The notes beneath the pieces are model-generated. The model did no database searches and was not told where the DNA came from. It saw only the letters and a program-made list of their open reading frames with translations. From IMG/VR virus record IMGVR_UViG_3300027917_000020, positions 97,608-161,607 of that record: a stretch of DNA of 64,000 nucleotides. One strand, given 5' to 3'. This stretch comes from a virus. Each line of letters begins with the position of its first letter. Position 1 is the first letter of the stretch. A program made the translations under genes and the position numbers. Positions 8,999 through 17,617 of this stretch are shown piece by piece.

Positions 8999-9247
8999 TT
9001 AAGTATCCATATCCATTATAATATACCCACGGGCCTGAGCATCATGCCTTACATCCCCGACCATATCAGTTCCGGCCGGAAATTCATGACTATTAGACCA
9101 GAGCACCTCACCGTCATTGTTTACATAAATCATCGGGCTTCGTTTATTCCAAAAATTCATCATTTCATATGACGTGCCTGCGCCACTGGACTCGTCTAAT
9201 TTTTCTTTTTTAGGTGTTAGGTATTTTTCTATTAGGTCCGTTCTCAT
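8999..9247 (-). CDS. small hypothetical head protein
   Basis: Protein of 82 aa. The N-terminus MRTDLIEKYLTPKKEKLDE|SS is a longer version of the CTS pattern (EKYL then LDE|S). The rest has YVNDGEVLWSNSHEF-type beta segments and no recognised family. It follows the protease gene in the same transcript. Confidence 0.65.
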   Translation of the reverse strand: MRTDLIEKYLTPKKEKLDESSGAGTSYEMMNFWNKRSPMIYVNNDGEVLWSNSHEFPAGTDMVGDVRHDAQARGYIIMDMDT

Positions 9248-9269
9248 TAGGTAAAATTCTCAACCATTA

Positions 9270-9893
9270 TTAGTTTTTCTCCGTTAATTGTAACCATTTA
9301 ACAATCGTACTGGTCGGTCTTTTTAGAATTCCCTGTAAACGGTCAAGAGTATCTGCCATCTCCTGCTCTTCCGGGGTCATGCCCATAGCCATATTAGGAA
9401 GTACCCAATCACGTCCTTCATAAACACCGTTTACCCATGACGGATGGTTACTTGGGTCTGTTACCATATCCCAAGTAATAAGATTAAAGTCCTCATTTAC
9501 CGTACCATCTTCGGCCACTGAGCCAAGTCCACGACTTGAGATTCCCATAGAACCTTCTTTAATAAGGGTTTTAGCAATCTCGCCATGAGGTGTATCGAGT
9601 ACCTTAGATTTACCGTATAGGTCATTGCCTCTCCATTCCAACATAGTAGTTAGAATAGCAATTCTCTCAGGGTTGACTTCCGGGTTCGGTGGATGACCAA
9701 GTTCACCCCATAGGGTTTTCTTTTCAATCTTTTCCTGAACCTTACCCACTTCCCTTTCAAGCACCGACTTTTTATATACACGGTTGTTATTGTTTTTGCG
9801 TTCCGCAGAACTGTAGATACCTACGATATGAACCCCTTTGCTTTTGGACTCAACGAGTTCAAAATCATAACTGGTTTCTGTTATAAGTTTCAT
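9270..9893 (-). CDS. 21: prohead core protease, T4 gp21-like (peptidase family S78/U9)
   Basis: Protein of 207 aa (T4 gp21 is 212). Conserved GELGHPPNP (His67 as catalytic candidate) and GISSRGLGS (Ser118/119) match gp21, as does GNDLYGKSKVLDTPHG. In T4 it matures inside the prohead and cuts scaffold, capsid and internal proteins after (L/I)xE. Here it is the expected processor of the many CTS-bearing proteins in this window. RBS GAGGGAG precedes the ATG. Order 20 - core - 21 - 22 - 23 is kept. Confidence 0.93.
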   Translation of the reverse strand: MKLITETSYDFELVESKSKGVHIVGIYSSAERKNNNNRVYKKSVLEREVGKVQEKIEKKTLWGELGHPPNPEVNPERIAILTTMLEWRGNDLYGKSKVLDTPHGEIAKTLIKEGSMGISSRGLGSVAEDGTVNEDFNLITWDMVTDPSNHPSWVNGVYEGRDWVLPNMAMGMTPEEQEMADTLDRLQGILKRPTSTIVKWLQLTEKN

Positions 9894-9913
9894 TTGTTTC
9901 TCCCTCTTTCTCC

Positions 9914-10261
9914 TTACTTAAACATTGCTTTGGACGTATTATAAATCCATTTTGCTTGGTCGGGTGAAAAGCTACCATTTTTCTTAAAATAATCTCTTAA
10001 CCCTCTGGCCATTTTAAGAATTTCATTTTTTGGGTCGGGTTTATCACCAGATTCCAATGCGCCGAGAATAGCATCTAAACTCTTTTTAGCATCTTCAGTG
10101 GAACCCTCGTCTACCTTTTTCTCTGCTAAATCGATTCCGGTCTTATCTTTAATCCAATCTACTTTAGCGTCCGTAATCTCCTTGCGTAAAATTTCTTGAG
10201 CATCGGTAAACTCATCGTTCTCAAAATGGTCTAATGCCTTTCTAATTCTTTCAGTATCCAT
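9914..10261 (-). CDS. prohead core protein in the gp67/gp68 position
   Basis: Protein of 115 aa, helical, ending in a basic segment with RGLRDYFKKNGSFSPDQ. No clear family. It sits between portal and protease, exactly where T4 has core genes 67 and 68, so a prohead core role is inferred from position. AAGGAG precedes the ATG and a late box lies about 33 bases upstream. Confidence 0.6.
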   Translation of the reverse strand: MDTERIRKALDHFENDEFTDAQEILRKEITDAKVDWIKDKTGIDLAEKKVDEGSTEDAKKSLDAILGALESGDKPDPKNEILKMARGLRDYFKKNGSFSPDQAKWIYNTSKAMFK

Positions 10262-10285
10262 ACGTTTTACTCCTTATATGATAAT

Positions 10286-11917
10286 TCAATTATTATTTAT
10301 ATAAACTATATCTTCTTTTAATCTTCTATCAGACCAACTGCCGCCGCCACTATCGGCTTCTTCTTCGGCAAACCCAAGTTTTTTATCCTTTTTAAGCCCC
10401 TCCACGTTCTTCGTAATATCATCTTCCGTCCAGTGGAGCATTTCTTTCATCAGGTAATACTTGCTAATTTCAGGTCTGTCGGCTAATGCCTGATAGTTAT
10501 TAAAACGGGATTCTAAGAAGTTTTGTTCCATTTGCTCCTTGTAATTTGAAGGCGGATTTAGCGTAACTTTTATTTTTTTAATATCTAAATCATACTGCTT
10601 CGCCAGTCCTTTAAACTCAAGGTGGATTAAGAACAGTCTTGTAAACTCCCGGCAGAATTTATTCTGCTGACGTTCTAAAAATTTAGCCCATTTGACCTCG
10701 TCCCGGCCAATCTCTCCGGTACTATTTCCGCCAAACATAATATCCGAAGAACTCTTATTCTGTTCAGCTTCAACTCGGCTCATTGGGTATTTTAGCGCAC
10801 GGTACATCTTTCGGGCGAAATAATAAATATCATCTAATTCTGCGAATCCGGCCGGGTTACCTCCTACCGTTTCAATCTGGCTACCTCTGCCTTCCGATGA
10901 TTGTGGAAGATAGAAGTTTTCAAGCATCGAGAAAATCTCCGGTTCGTGCGTTAATTGACCGCTTTTCGGGTCATATGTTTGTTTACGGGTTAGTTTATTT
11001 TTAATCTTTTCAACGTATTTTAACGCCTTATCTCGTGGCATATTGCCCGTATCAATTCTAAATACGAGTCTTTCGGGGGCCCGAATAAGACGGTAAATAA
11101 CGACTGAAGTTTCTAAAAGTTTTAATTGGTTATATGGAACCCTAACTTTTTCCAAATAACCGAATATTTCTTGTTTTGTCCGGCCATAAATGCCGTAATT
11201 TAAAAATCCTATCTGTTCAGGGTTAAATAGCACTACATCATTGCGCTTTTCGGCCTCCTCAATTGACTTAGGTCGGCCGCTGTCCCTTTTTAAATACTGC
11301 ATGAAAGCCAAAATCTTGCCGGTTGTCGGGTCATATATATAATCCATAGACTCTGACGGCAGTTTCTTTATATTAACTATGCCTTTTTGTTTTTTCTTAG
11401 TATTGATTACACGTTCGTAATAACATCTGCCGTCTATATAATAGGTACGGAACATATCCCACAAAATATCTAAAAAGTTATCGAGCTGTTTATAAAACAA
11501 GTCATTAAATTCTCGTGTTATATTGTTTACGATATTCTCGTTTTTAGCTAATTCGGGGTCAACTATTTCAAGATGGATATAGCGGTCATCGTGGTCAACC
11601 TGAGTGGATTCGTTAGTGGCGTCCTCAATTACATCGGCAATTTCTGTATAATCAGCCATCTGGCGATATTCCAAAATCTTATTAAACTCATTTTCGTACA
11701 TTCTATTAATATAACTATTATAGAACGTATTAAATGAGGCCAATGTAATATTCGCTACGCCCGGAATTGTGGCCAAATGCTCCCAGCCTTCACCTCTTTC
11801 AGCGTGTAGCATATCGTCTGTACGTTTGTCCCCGACTGCGGTAAAAGCAGGAATGGATTCGTGTACCATTTCTGTGCTTTCTTCTTCGGAGTTTTTAAAC
11901 CAATCTAATACACCCAT
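10286..11917 (-). CDS. 20: portal protein, T4 gp20-like
   Basis: Protein of 543 aa (T4 gp20 is 524). Blocks typical of gp20 are visible: FNKILEYRQMADYTEIADVI, NKKKQKGIVNIKKLPSESM-like and EQNKSSSDIMFGGNSTGEIG. The dodecameric portal forms the special vertex, nucleates prohead assembly and is the DNA channel. GGGAGAAAAT precedes the ATG. It is the first gene of the 20-to-23 head module. Confidence 0.93.
   Translation of the reverse strand: MGVLDWFKNSEEESTEMVHESIPAFTAVGDKRTDDMLHAERGEGWEHLATIPGVANITLASFNTFYNSYINRMYENEFNKILEYRQMADYTEIADVIEDATNESTQVDHDDRYIHLEIVDPELAKNENIVNNITREFNDLFYKQLDNFLDILWDMFRTYYIDGRCYYERVINTKKKQKGIVNIKKLPSESMDYIYDPTTGKILAFMQYLKRDSGRPKSIEEAEKRNDVVLFNPEQIGFLNYGIYGRTKQEIFGYLEKVRVPYNQLKLLETSVVIYRLIRAPERLVFRIDTGNMPRDKALKYVEKIKNKLTRKQTYDPKSGQLTHEPEIFSMLENFYLPQSSEGRGSQIETVGGNPAGFAELDDIYYFARKMYRALKYPMSRVEAEQNKSSSDIMFGGNSTGEIGRDEVKWAKFLERQQNKFCREFTRLFLIHLEFKGLAKQYDLDIKKIKVTLNPPSNYKEQMEQNFLESRFNNYQALADRPEISKYYLMKEMLHWTEDDITKNVEGLKKDKKLGFAEEEADSGGGSWSDRRLKEDIVYINNN
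10294..10301 (-). promoter_or_regulatory. T4-type late promoter inside portal 3' end
   Basis: TATAAATA on the minus strand, inside the last codons of the portal gene and 33 bases upstream of the core gene start, a normal distance for a late promoter. Confidence 0.6.
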
Positions 11918-11933
11918 ATTTTCTCCCTAAACT

Positions 11934-11941
11934 TATTTATA
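11934..11941 (-). promoter_or_regulatory. T4-type late promoter for portal gene
   Basis: TATAAATA on the minus strand, 17-24 bases before the portal ATG and overlapping the stop of the upstream small gene. A second TATAAATA lies at 11984-11991, so this junction may carry two late starts. Confidence 0.65.
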
Positions 11942-12101
11942 CAACTGATATCTCAAATGTTAAAAATTGAGTACTATTTAGTATATTTATATCGTTTGTT
12001 AGCTCAAGACTTAACGATGGCGCAGATATTTTAGGTTTTAGGTCATCATTAGTTAGCTCAAACGTGAGCAATGGCTCTTCGTTGTTATTAATCTCCATCA
12101 T
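11937..12101 (-). CDS. small hypothetical protein upstream of portal
   Basis: A 54-aa ORF with ATGA overlap to the upstream gene. It contains two similar halves (LLTFELTNDDLKPKISAP and LSLELTNDINILN), an internal repeat of an EL-T-ND motif. Probably a small virion protein; function unknown. The tight overlap and repeat support it being real. Confidence 0.6.
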   Translation of the reverse strand: MMEINNNEEPLLTFELTNDDLKPKISAPSLSLELTNDINILNSTQFLTFEISVV

Positions 12102-12619
12102 CTATCCTTGCGTTTCGGGGCCTTTCCGGTTTTACGAATCCCTTTAGCCCGTTTAAAAACTCCCCTTAGTTTATTAATAATGGATGCTTTAACTTTCTTA
12201 CTAAAATCTTTAGAATATGTGCTTACAACTGCTTTCTCAAAATCCTGAAATGGTATTTCAACGGGCTGTGATATATATGTTTTAGGACGGGTTAAATATC
12301 TGCGTACTGCGTGTTGTATATAAGGATATTTACGCTTTATTAATTCCCATCTAAATTTTGGATTATCTGTTTTGCTTAATATTTGAAGCCAATCTTTAGC
12401 GAATTTTTTACGGTGAGCACGTGGAATATAGGTAAAATTTATAGCTTGAAATAGACTCCAATTATGTTTAGAGACATCATGTACACCTTGTAAATGATAC
12501 ATTAATATAATAGTCGGTTTTGGGTCATTCTCCCATGCGGAATATTTGAACGAATACACGTGACCGCTTTTCCAGTTTACACCTTTAAATTTCTTTTTAT
12601 AAACTCTGCGTACTGCCAT
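12098..12619 (-). CDS. conserved T4-superfamily virion protein
   Basis: Protein of 173 aa, basic C-terminus. The pattern AWENDPKPTIILMYHL ... FTYIPRAHRKKF ... RRYLTRP matches a family conserved in T4-like and cyano-myoviruses, where it is annotated as a structural or DNA-end-associated protein; I cannot say which. It lies near the head-completion gene, which fits a virion role. Confidence 0.6.
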   Translation of the reverse strand: MAVRRVYKKKFKGVNWKSGHVYSFKYSAWENDPKPTIILMYHLQGVHDVSKHNWSLFQAINFTYIPRAHRKKFAKDWLQILSKTDNPKFRWELIKRKYPYIQHAVRRYLTRPKTYISQPVEIPFQDFEKAVVSTYSKDFSKKVKASIINKLRGVFKRAKGIRKTGKAPKRKDR

Positions 12620-12921
12620 TATCCATATCTTATATCAACTTTATTGACTCTGCCTATACTGTTATATTCAATTGTTGATTTTATTGTATCTTTAAGTTCC
12701 TTTTCACCTCGGACGGCAAACCCACCAAATCTTACTTCCAATTCAAGTTCGATTTTGTTTTTACCTTCACGACCCATAGCGTTTAATCGTATTCCGTCTT
12801 TATGTGCAAATGCCTGTCCGATTTTACGGTCAATATCAGATGGAAGTTTCATTACAGGGCTAAAAGTTACCACTGCGAATATTAATTCTGTCCCCTCTTT
12901 TATATAATCCCTAAACTTCAT
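12619..12921 (-). CDS. capsid-targeted internal protein (CTS)
   Basis: Protein of 100 aa starting MKFRDYIKE|G, a clear CTS with cut after IKE. The rest is predicted alpha/beta (LIFAVVTFSPVMKLPSDID; EVRFGGFAVRGEKELKDTI) and unassigned. It overlaps both neighbours by a few bases (ATGA-type junctions), indicating one transcript. Confidence 0.75.
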   Translation of the reverse strand: MKFRDYIKEGTELIFAVVTFSPVMKLPSDIDRKIGQAFAHKDGIRLNAMGREGKNKIELELEVRFGGFAVRGEKELKDTIKSTIEYNSIGRVNKVDIRYG

Positions 12922-13370
12922 TTATTAAACAACTCCTTCTCGGTTAAAACCTTAAATTCCATACCCATCTTTTTACAATAATCAGAAGCGGCTTTAAATT
13001 TAGCCGCATTCCGTGCGTACATTAACTGTCTTTCCATTAGGGTATTCTTAGATTTTTTACCTCTCCTCGGTGGTCTGGTTTCTCTATAAGGTTTAATTTC
13101 TATTAAGTATTTACGTCCGCCAGTTTCCATATAAACATCAGGGTAATAACGCCTCAAAGCAGGCTTGCCTTTATGTAACGTGGTCGGGTCTTGATATTTA
13201 ATCTCTACGCTTTCCGAAGACCATTTATCAATTGCCGGATTTACATCACACCATTGATAAAATAGGCGTTCCCACGAACTACGCACAAGTATAGGATATT
13301 TACCTATGTATTTCTGTGGATTTTTGGGAACAAATTCTTTAGTGTTCTTCGTATGACGTTTTATATACAT
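12918..13370 (-). CDS. 4: head completion nuclease-like protein, T4 gp4-like
   Basis: Protein of 150 aa (T4 gp4 is about 150). It has SSWERLFYQWCD, then YYPDVYM...YLIEIKPY, a PD-(D/E)xK nuclease core, and the ERQLMYARNAAKFKAASDYC helix seen in gp4-type head completion proteins. In T4 gp4 is needed to finish filled heads before tail joining. The nuclease fold is visible; activity is inference. Confidence 0.78.
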   Translation of the reverse strand: MYIKRHTKNTKEFVPKNPQKYIGKYPILVRSSWERLFYQWCDVNPAIDKWSSESVEIKYQDPTTLHKGKPALRRYYPDVYMETGGRKYLIEIKPYRETRPPRRGKKSKNTLMERQLMYARNAAKFKAASDYCKKMGMEFKVLTEKELFNK

Positions 13371-13377
13371 TATTCCC

Positions 13378-13941
13378 TTATACTTTAATTCCGAATTCTA
13401 ATTGAAAATCATGTTTAGACATAGTCCACCACGGTTGCCAACCTTTACCTTTTCCTTTTTCAAAAACGGTTACAGTATCAGAAAATGCATCTTTCCACTC
13501 TGGACTTTCTGCTTCTGGATTTCCGATAACATACGCCTGAGTTGCATTTATGAGTTTAGCCCCTTTCGGCAATTTTCTTTCAGAATAATTACCTTTTAAA
13601 GCCTTCCCACGCTTTAATGCTTCCATCATACCGTCACCTTCGGTATATTCAGCATCCTCATCTTCACCATCTCCTGTATCATAAGTTAAATCAACATTCT
13701 CTGGTGGTTCTGTTTGACCGGCACCTCTGGCGACCTGAAGCAACTTTTCTCCGGCCAATGCACTAACGACAGGGTCATCATCAAGTTCACGATATAAAAT
13801 CTCTTGCCAAAGAACATCATCAGTCGGGTTACGTCTAAATTTAGCAAGCAGTTCTTCATCCGTATAGTCCTGTGCTATATATTCGCTAACTTGTTTAGTG
13901 GAATCCGCTAAGTATAAATTAATCTTTTTTATAACGCTCAT
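13378..13941 (-). CDS. hypothetical virion protein with CTS-like leader
   Basis: Protein of 187 aa when started at ATG 13941, which has AAGGAG at ideal spacing (the upstream ATG at 13968 does not). It begins MSVIKKINLYLADSTK, resembling the CTS but with D in place of the E. An acidic segment lies at about residues 85-110. The C-terminal part (GNPEAESPEWKDAF...WWTMSKHDFQLEFG) is unassigned. Confidence 0.6.
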   Translation of the reverse strand: MSVIKKINLYLADSTKQVSEYIAQDYTDEELLAKFRRNPTDDVLWQEILYRELDDDPVVSALAGEKLLQVARGAGQTEPPENVDLTYDTGDGEDEDAEYTEGDGMMEALKRGKALKGNYSERKLPKGAKLINATQAYVIGNPEAESPEWKDAFSDTVTVFEKGKGKGWQPWWTMSKHDFQLEFGIKV

Positions 13942-14008
13942 TTCAGTCTCCTTAATATTATTGTCCAAGCCCTCTACCCGGAGGGGTCACGCATTTTTTT
14001 TGAACAGG

Positions 14009-14488
14009 TCACCATTTTTGTCCGGGTGGACATTTTTGGTCTTCTTCTTCTATTCCGGCATCCTTTTCCATCTTTTTTAAACGGTCATAATAGTCCGGTA
14101 TTTCATCAAGGTGGTCTAAAGCAATTTCAGCCGCTAATTTTTTATCATCAACGTGCTCCATTTCAACTTTAGTTCCCATTTCAATTTGTTTTTTAATTTT
14201 ATCAACCGATATGCCATGTTTTTTGGCTATATCCTCTGGTGTTTTATTATCGGCTTTTCCGCCTTTTATTTTATCCTCGGATAGGTTTTTATCAACCTTA
14301 ACGTACTGCGTTAATATAGCATATATATGCTCCTCAAATTTATGAGGGTCTATACCCATATCTTCCGCAAAATCATGAACAGCATCATCTGAAGGATTAG
14401 GGTTTTTCTTAAAAAACTCTTTAATTTTAGCTTTGATATCGCCGTCTTTTTTTGCTTCTTCTTCTCTTAAAAAATTTCTTAGTTTCAT
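14009..14488 (-). CDS. capsid-targeted internal protein (CTS)
   Basis: Protein of 159 aa starting MKLRNFLRE|E, a CTS. Residues 20-60 resemble a helical domain (FFKKNPNPSDDAVHDFAEDM) and residues 90-140 contain DELDEIPDYYDRL-like helices also seen in other phage core proteins. It overlaps the upstream gene by four bases. Function unknown. Confidence 0.72.
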   Translation of the reverse strand: MKLRNFLREEEAKKDGDIKAKIKEFFKKNPNPSDDAVHDFAEDMGIDPHKFEEHIYAILTQYVKVDKNLSEDKIKGGKADNKTPEDIAKKHGISVDKIKKQIEMGTKVEMEHVDDKKLAAEIALDHLDEIPDYYDRLKKMEKDAGIEEEDQKCPPGQKW

Positions 14489-14715
14489 GTGTTATACTCC
14501 ACTTTATGACGGCCAGTCGGGGTCTTACGTTGTTTAGCCATAATAGGTTCCATTCTATCTCGCACTTTACCATCGGCAGACCGTTCTAAATCTTTTTTCT
14601 TTTTCTTGACCTTTACCGGGTTTTGACGGTAATACTGGTCGGCATATATCTTTTTAGTTTTAGCCGTTTTTTTGGCTTTTATTTCCTCGTCTATTAACCA
14701 GTCTCTAAACTTCAT
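14485..14715 (-). CDS. small basic capsid-targeted protein (CTS)
   Basis: Protein of 76 aa starting MKFRDWLIDE|E. The body is Lys/Arg-rich, so once cleaved it could bind packaged DNA like T4 internal proteins. It has one-base or four-base overlaps with both neighbours. Confidence 0.72.
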   Translation of the reverse strand: MKFRDWLIDEEIKAKKTAKTKKIYADQYYRQNPVKVKKKKKDLERSADGKVRDRMEPIMAKQRKTPTGRHKVEYNT

Positions 14716-15251
14716 TATTTACCTTTTCTTAAATCCATCCATTGCATTTTTCCAGCAAGATTCTCAGTTGTTCCATATTTTCTAAAATCAAAAAGGTCTT
14801 CAAGCTCTTTATTCAATTTTTTAAAATTTACTTTTGAATTAAGTAAATTTAATACATCTTTTTCAGAACCATTTGCTAAACCCTCTCTATATTTAGGTGT
14901 AGTTTTTATAAAAACTTTCGGTAATGGACTTCTCATTTGCATATTGCTTATGGCCAATGGAGTTCTACTTTTATCTCTAAAACCGCCGCCCGCAAAGTCC
15001 CAGCGACCTTCAATAACTTGAGTATTAGGATTAAAATCAAAAAATAATTCTAAAGAATGATTATTCCCATACCCATCTTTAGTCGGCCAGCCCACTTTAA
15101 AGAAATAATTATCTTTATTTTGTAAAATTATCTGATTAAGTTTATCTGCCGCTCCTTCATCATCCATCATAAAATCACGGCCGCAATGTGGACAAACAAT
15201 TTTTTGTGATGCTTCGTTTAAATGTTCATCAATTCTATCTAATATACTCAA
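14715..15251 (-). CDS. internal protein with variant CTS and CxxC motif
   Basis: Protein of 178 aa starting MSILDRIDEHLNE|AS. A CPHCGRDF motif follows at about residues 19-26, with no second pair, so a full zinc ribbon is not shown. The remainder includes VGWPTKDGYGNNHSLELFF and FDFAGGGFRDK-type beta segments. Family not recognised. Confidence 0.68.
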   Translation of the reverse strand: MSILDRIDEHLNEASQKIVCPHCGRDFMMDDEGAADKLNQIILQNKDNYFFKVGWPTKDGYGNNHSLELFFDFNPNTQVIEGRWDFAGGGFRDKSRTPLAISNMQMRSPLPKVFIKTTPKYREGLANGSEKDVLNLLNSKVNFKKLNKELEDLFDFRKYGTTENLAGKMQWMDLRKGK

Positions 15252-15451
15252 AGCAAACCTCCCTCTCGTATTTCCTCTATTTTCTCTTTAACTTCTGGCA
15301 TAAGACCGGATATAATCTCCTCTATCTTATCTTTAGGTGATTCGGTGATAAGCTCTAACGCCTCATCTAAGGTTAAAATTCGGTATTTAAGTTTTTCTTT
15401 AAAATCGACCTCATATAGGTATCGATTTAATCTGGTAAGAGTCGTTACCAT
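15248..15451 (-). CDS. small hypothetical virion protein
   Basis: Protein of 67 aa starting MVTTLTRLNRYLYE|VD, a CTS-like leader. The rest is helical and acidic (EALELITESPKDKIEEIISG). It overlaps both neighbours. Confidence 0.6.
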   Translation of the reverse strand: MVTTLTRLNRYLYEVDFKEKLKYRILTLDEALELITESPKDKIEEIISGLMPEVKEKIEEIREGGLL

Positions 15452-15735
15452 TCTTGTACCTCTAATTGTGTAATATGGTAATAGGTACTGCCGCTTTTTT
15501 TAATCTGCCATATTACCTTATAGTCACCGGCAGTTCCGGTAACTGTTGTATCTATTTTTTTAGTAACCACGTTTTCTGATACGGCCGCCGATGCCGCCAC
15601 TACCGTTGTGCCGTTTTCGTTTTTAATGTTCACTGCGGCGGCACTGGGCGCAAAAGCGTTACCATCTTGGTCGTGTATGGTTAACTGTAAGTCCCTAACC
15701 TCATTTATATAAAATGCTTGGTATGTTTCGGCCAT
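15445..15735 (-). CDS. small beta-sandwich (Ig-like) virion protein
   Basis: Protein of 96 aa with alternating hydrophobic beta strands (DLQLTIHDQDGNAF; NIKNENGTTVVAASA; AGDYKVIWQIKKSGSTYY), typical of a small Ig-like or fibronectin-like phage surface domain. It shows no CTS, so it is more likely external decoration or tail related. Confidence 0.65.
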   Translation of the reverse strand: MAETYQAFYINEVRDLQLTIHDQDGNAFAPSAAAVNIKNENGTTVVAASAAVSENVVTKKIDTTVTGTAGDYKVIWQIKKSGSTYYHITQLEVQEW

Positions 15736-16331
15736 TATGCTGATTTAACTCCATCAATATTCAAACCCCAAGTTCCTTCAGGTACAAGTTTATTTAATGT
15801 CGAAACTGCTTTTTTTAGATTATCAATTTTTTTTCTATCACTCGCACTAAATCTTCTTTCTTGATTAGTCGGTTTTTGAATATAAGTAACAAAAAAATCG
15901 TGACCCTCGTTTGTTAATGAATATTCTATCATATCAGTTCTTTCATTTACGCCTTGTGTTTCTTCGGGCGGTCCGGGCGGTCCTTGCTCTGGTGGGTTAT
16001 TTTGAAATGCAGCCCGATTTGCGAAATTAGCATGACCTTGACTGCGAGGAATTGTTTTGCCTCCGCCATCGATAGTGGCCGCTATCCGTTTCATAGCCAT
16101 TAAAAATTCTGAATGCTCTTTATTGGCGTCCGCTAACATCTGGTACAGTTTTTGCTGATAGGTCGGATTATCGTCTATTTTCTCAATTTTCTTTTCGACC
16201 TCATCAATAAAATCATCAATTTTATCGTCAAGAATCTGTACACTGCGCCTTACGCCTTTAGAGCTTTCGTTAAGAATGTTGTCCTCATATTTACGTTGAA
16301 TATCTTCATTTGCCCATTTAACTGCTCTCAT
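15735..16331 (-). CDS. hypothetical coiled-coil virion protein
   Basis: Protein of 198 aa. N-terminal YEDNILNE|SSK resembles a protease site. Residues 30-90 are helical (DDKIDDFIDEVEKKIEKI), followed by a Pro/Gly-rich linker (PPEQGPPGPPEE) and a C-terminal alpha/beta part. First gene of the 12-16.3 kb minus block. Function unknown. Confidence 0.65.
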   Translation of the reverse strand: MRAVKWANEDIQRKYEDNILNESSKGVRRSVQILDDKIDDFIDEVEKKIEKIDDNPTYQQKLYQMLADANKEHSEFLMAMKRIAATIDGGGKTIPRSQGHANFANRAAFQNNPPEQGPPGPPEETQGVNERTDMIEYSLTNEGHDFFVTYIQKPTNQERRFSASDRKKIDNLKKAVSTLNKLVPEGTWGLNIDGVKSA

Positions 16332-16405
16332 ACTAAAATTCTCCTAATTTAGTTCTGATATTATATCAGTCATTATTTATTTATTTATTATGTAATATAA
16401 AAAAA

Positions 16406-16413
16406 TATAAATA
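16406..16413 (+). promoter_or_regulatory. T4-type late promoter for 16.4-19 kb genes
   Basis: TATAAATA on the plus strand, 36 bases upstream of the GTG start of the PAS gene, in an A/T-rich divergent intergenic region. Confidence 0.7.
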
Positions 16414-16448
16414 TAAATTGATAAAATAGAGGTGTAGGAGTCTATCAA

Positions 16449-16898
16449 GTGAAACAAAATTGCGAAGAAATACTAAAAGAATCACCAAGCCCAATTATCG
16501 TTTATGATTCAACCGACAAATTGGTATATGTAAACCCATCTTTTGAAATTCTAACTGGTTGGAATGAAGAAGAGGTTATAGGTCAAAAGTTACCATTTCC
16601 GTGGTGGCCCCAAGACCTTATACCAGATATTATGACTAAATTTCGAAATGCTGTTCATAAAGGATTGCGGAATAAAGAAATGCGTTATATATCAAAATGC
16701 GGGCATGATTTTTACGTGGATGAAAATATGTCCAGAATAAACGGCAATGGTCAATGTATTTCCACTTGGACTGATATAACAAATGATGTTTTGGGAAGAA
16801 TTAAAATGGAAACTATGCTTCGTAATGCTACCGCCCGAATGGAAAATTTAATAGCAGAGCAGAGAATAGTTAACGCTTCGATTATGGCACGAATGTAA
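16449..16898 (+). CDS. PAS-domain protein
   Basis: Protein of 149 aa, GTG start. Residues 5-120 form a PAS domain: SPSPIIVYDSTDKLVYVNP, FEILTGWNEEEVIGQ and ISTWTDITN are hallmark segments, including the PAC-like end. A C-terminal helix follows. PAS domains sense small molecules, redox or light and mediate protein contacts. There is no kinase or DNA-binding domain. It is read from a late box with a membrane protein and head genes. A late-expressed sensor is unusual; role unknown. Confidence 0.85.
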   Translation: MKQNCEEILKESPSPIIVYDSTDKLVYVNPSFEILTGWNEEEVIGQKLPFPWWPQDLIPDIMTKFRNAVHKGLRNKEMRYISKCGHDFYVDENMSRINGNGQCISTWTDITNDVLGRIKMETMLRNATARMENLIAEQRIVNASIMARM

Positions 16899-16907
16899 GG
16901 AGTGGAA

Positions 16908-17324
16908 ATGGACGAAAAATTATTGGATTTATTTGGGGGTTTTTTAAATAAGACCGTGGAGTTACATACTGAATCTAAAGTAGCACTTGGTCTTATCAAT
17001 AAAGATTTGGGAGAAATAAAGGAAACTTTAGGTAAAAGCGATAGAACGATTATGAGTTTACTTCATGGATTAGAGAAAAAAGGCGACTCCGACCAAGTAA
17101 AAAACTTTATTGAAACTTATACAAAACGAAATTATACAGATAACGAAATACAGGATTTAGGGCATCACGTTGAGCAAGTTAACGATATGCACAAATTTTC
17201 TATGAAATTAAAAGGCCGACTGGCTATAACAGCCGCTTTAATTGCGGCAATTATTGGTATAGCCACGCTCGGTGAAAAAATAGTAGCCCTATGGGAATTT
17301 TTAGTTAGTTTAGGAGGAGTATAA
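16908..17324 (+). CDS. membrane-anchored helical protein, possible holin-like
   Basis: Protein of 138 aa. ATG 16908 is preferred over GTG 16902 because AAGGAG ends just before. Residues 1-100 are charged and helical; one hydrophobic segment lies at about residues 107-130 (LAITAALIAAIIGIATLGEK), with a short tail. A single C-terminal membrane helix could fit a holin or spanin-like role, but nothing else supports this. Confidence 0.65.
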   Translation: MDEKLLDLFGGFLNKTVELHTESKVALGLINKDLGEIKETLGKSDRTIMSLLHGLEKKGDSDQVKNFIETYTKRNYTDNEIQDLGHHVEQVNDMHKFSMKLKGRLAITAALIAAIIGIATLGEKIVALWEFLVSLGGV

Positions 17325-17615
17325 ATGAAGGTTTTAGAAGAATACGTTAAAAAAGCAATGAAAGAATGTGAGCCGGTAAATGAAGAAAATCTGGGTATGA
17401 ATGCTTCCGAAGCTCAAATGTGGGTTTTTTTAGAAAGAATGCCTATAAAAGAATTAGATTTTATTATTAAAGCGGTTAATAATAGTAAGAAAATTATAAA
17501 AACTAAAAAAAATGGTTGGGGAGGTTTCAATGAGGTTATTCAGGAATTAAGTGTTATACAAAAAACCGCCGCATCATTAGAAAAAGAATTAATGAATTAT
17601 AGACGTAGGAGTTAA
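17325..17615 (+). CDS. small helical hypothetical protein
   Basis: Protein of 96 aa, charged, helical, no recognised domain. It starts immediately after the preceding stop with GGAGGAG just upstream, so translation is coupled. Confidence 0.65.
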   Translation: MKVLEEYVKKAMKECEPVNEENLGMNASEAQMWVFLERMPIKELDFIIKAVNNSKKIIKTKKNGWGGFNEVIQELSVIQKTAASLEKELMNYRRRS

Positions 17616-17617
17616 TT

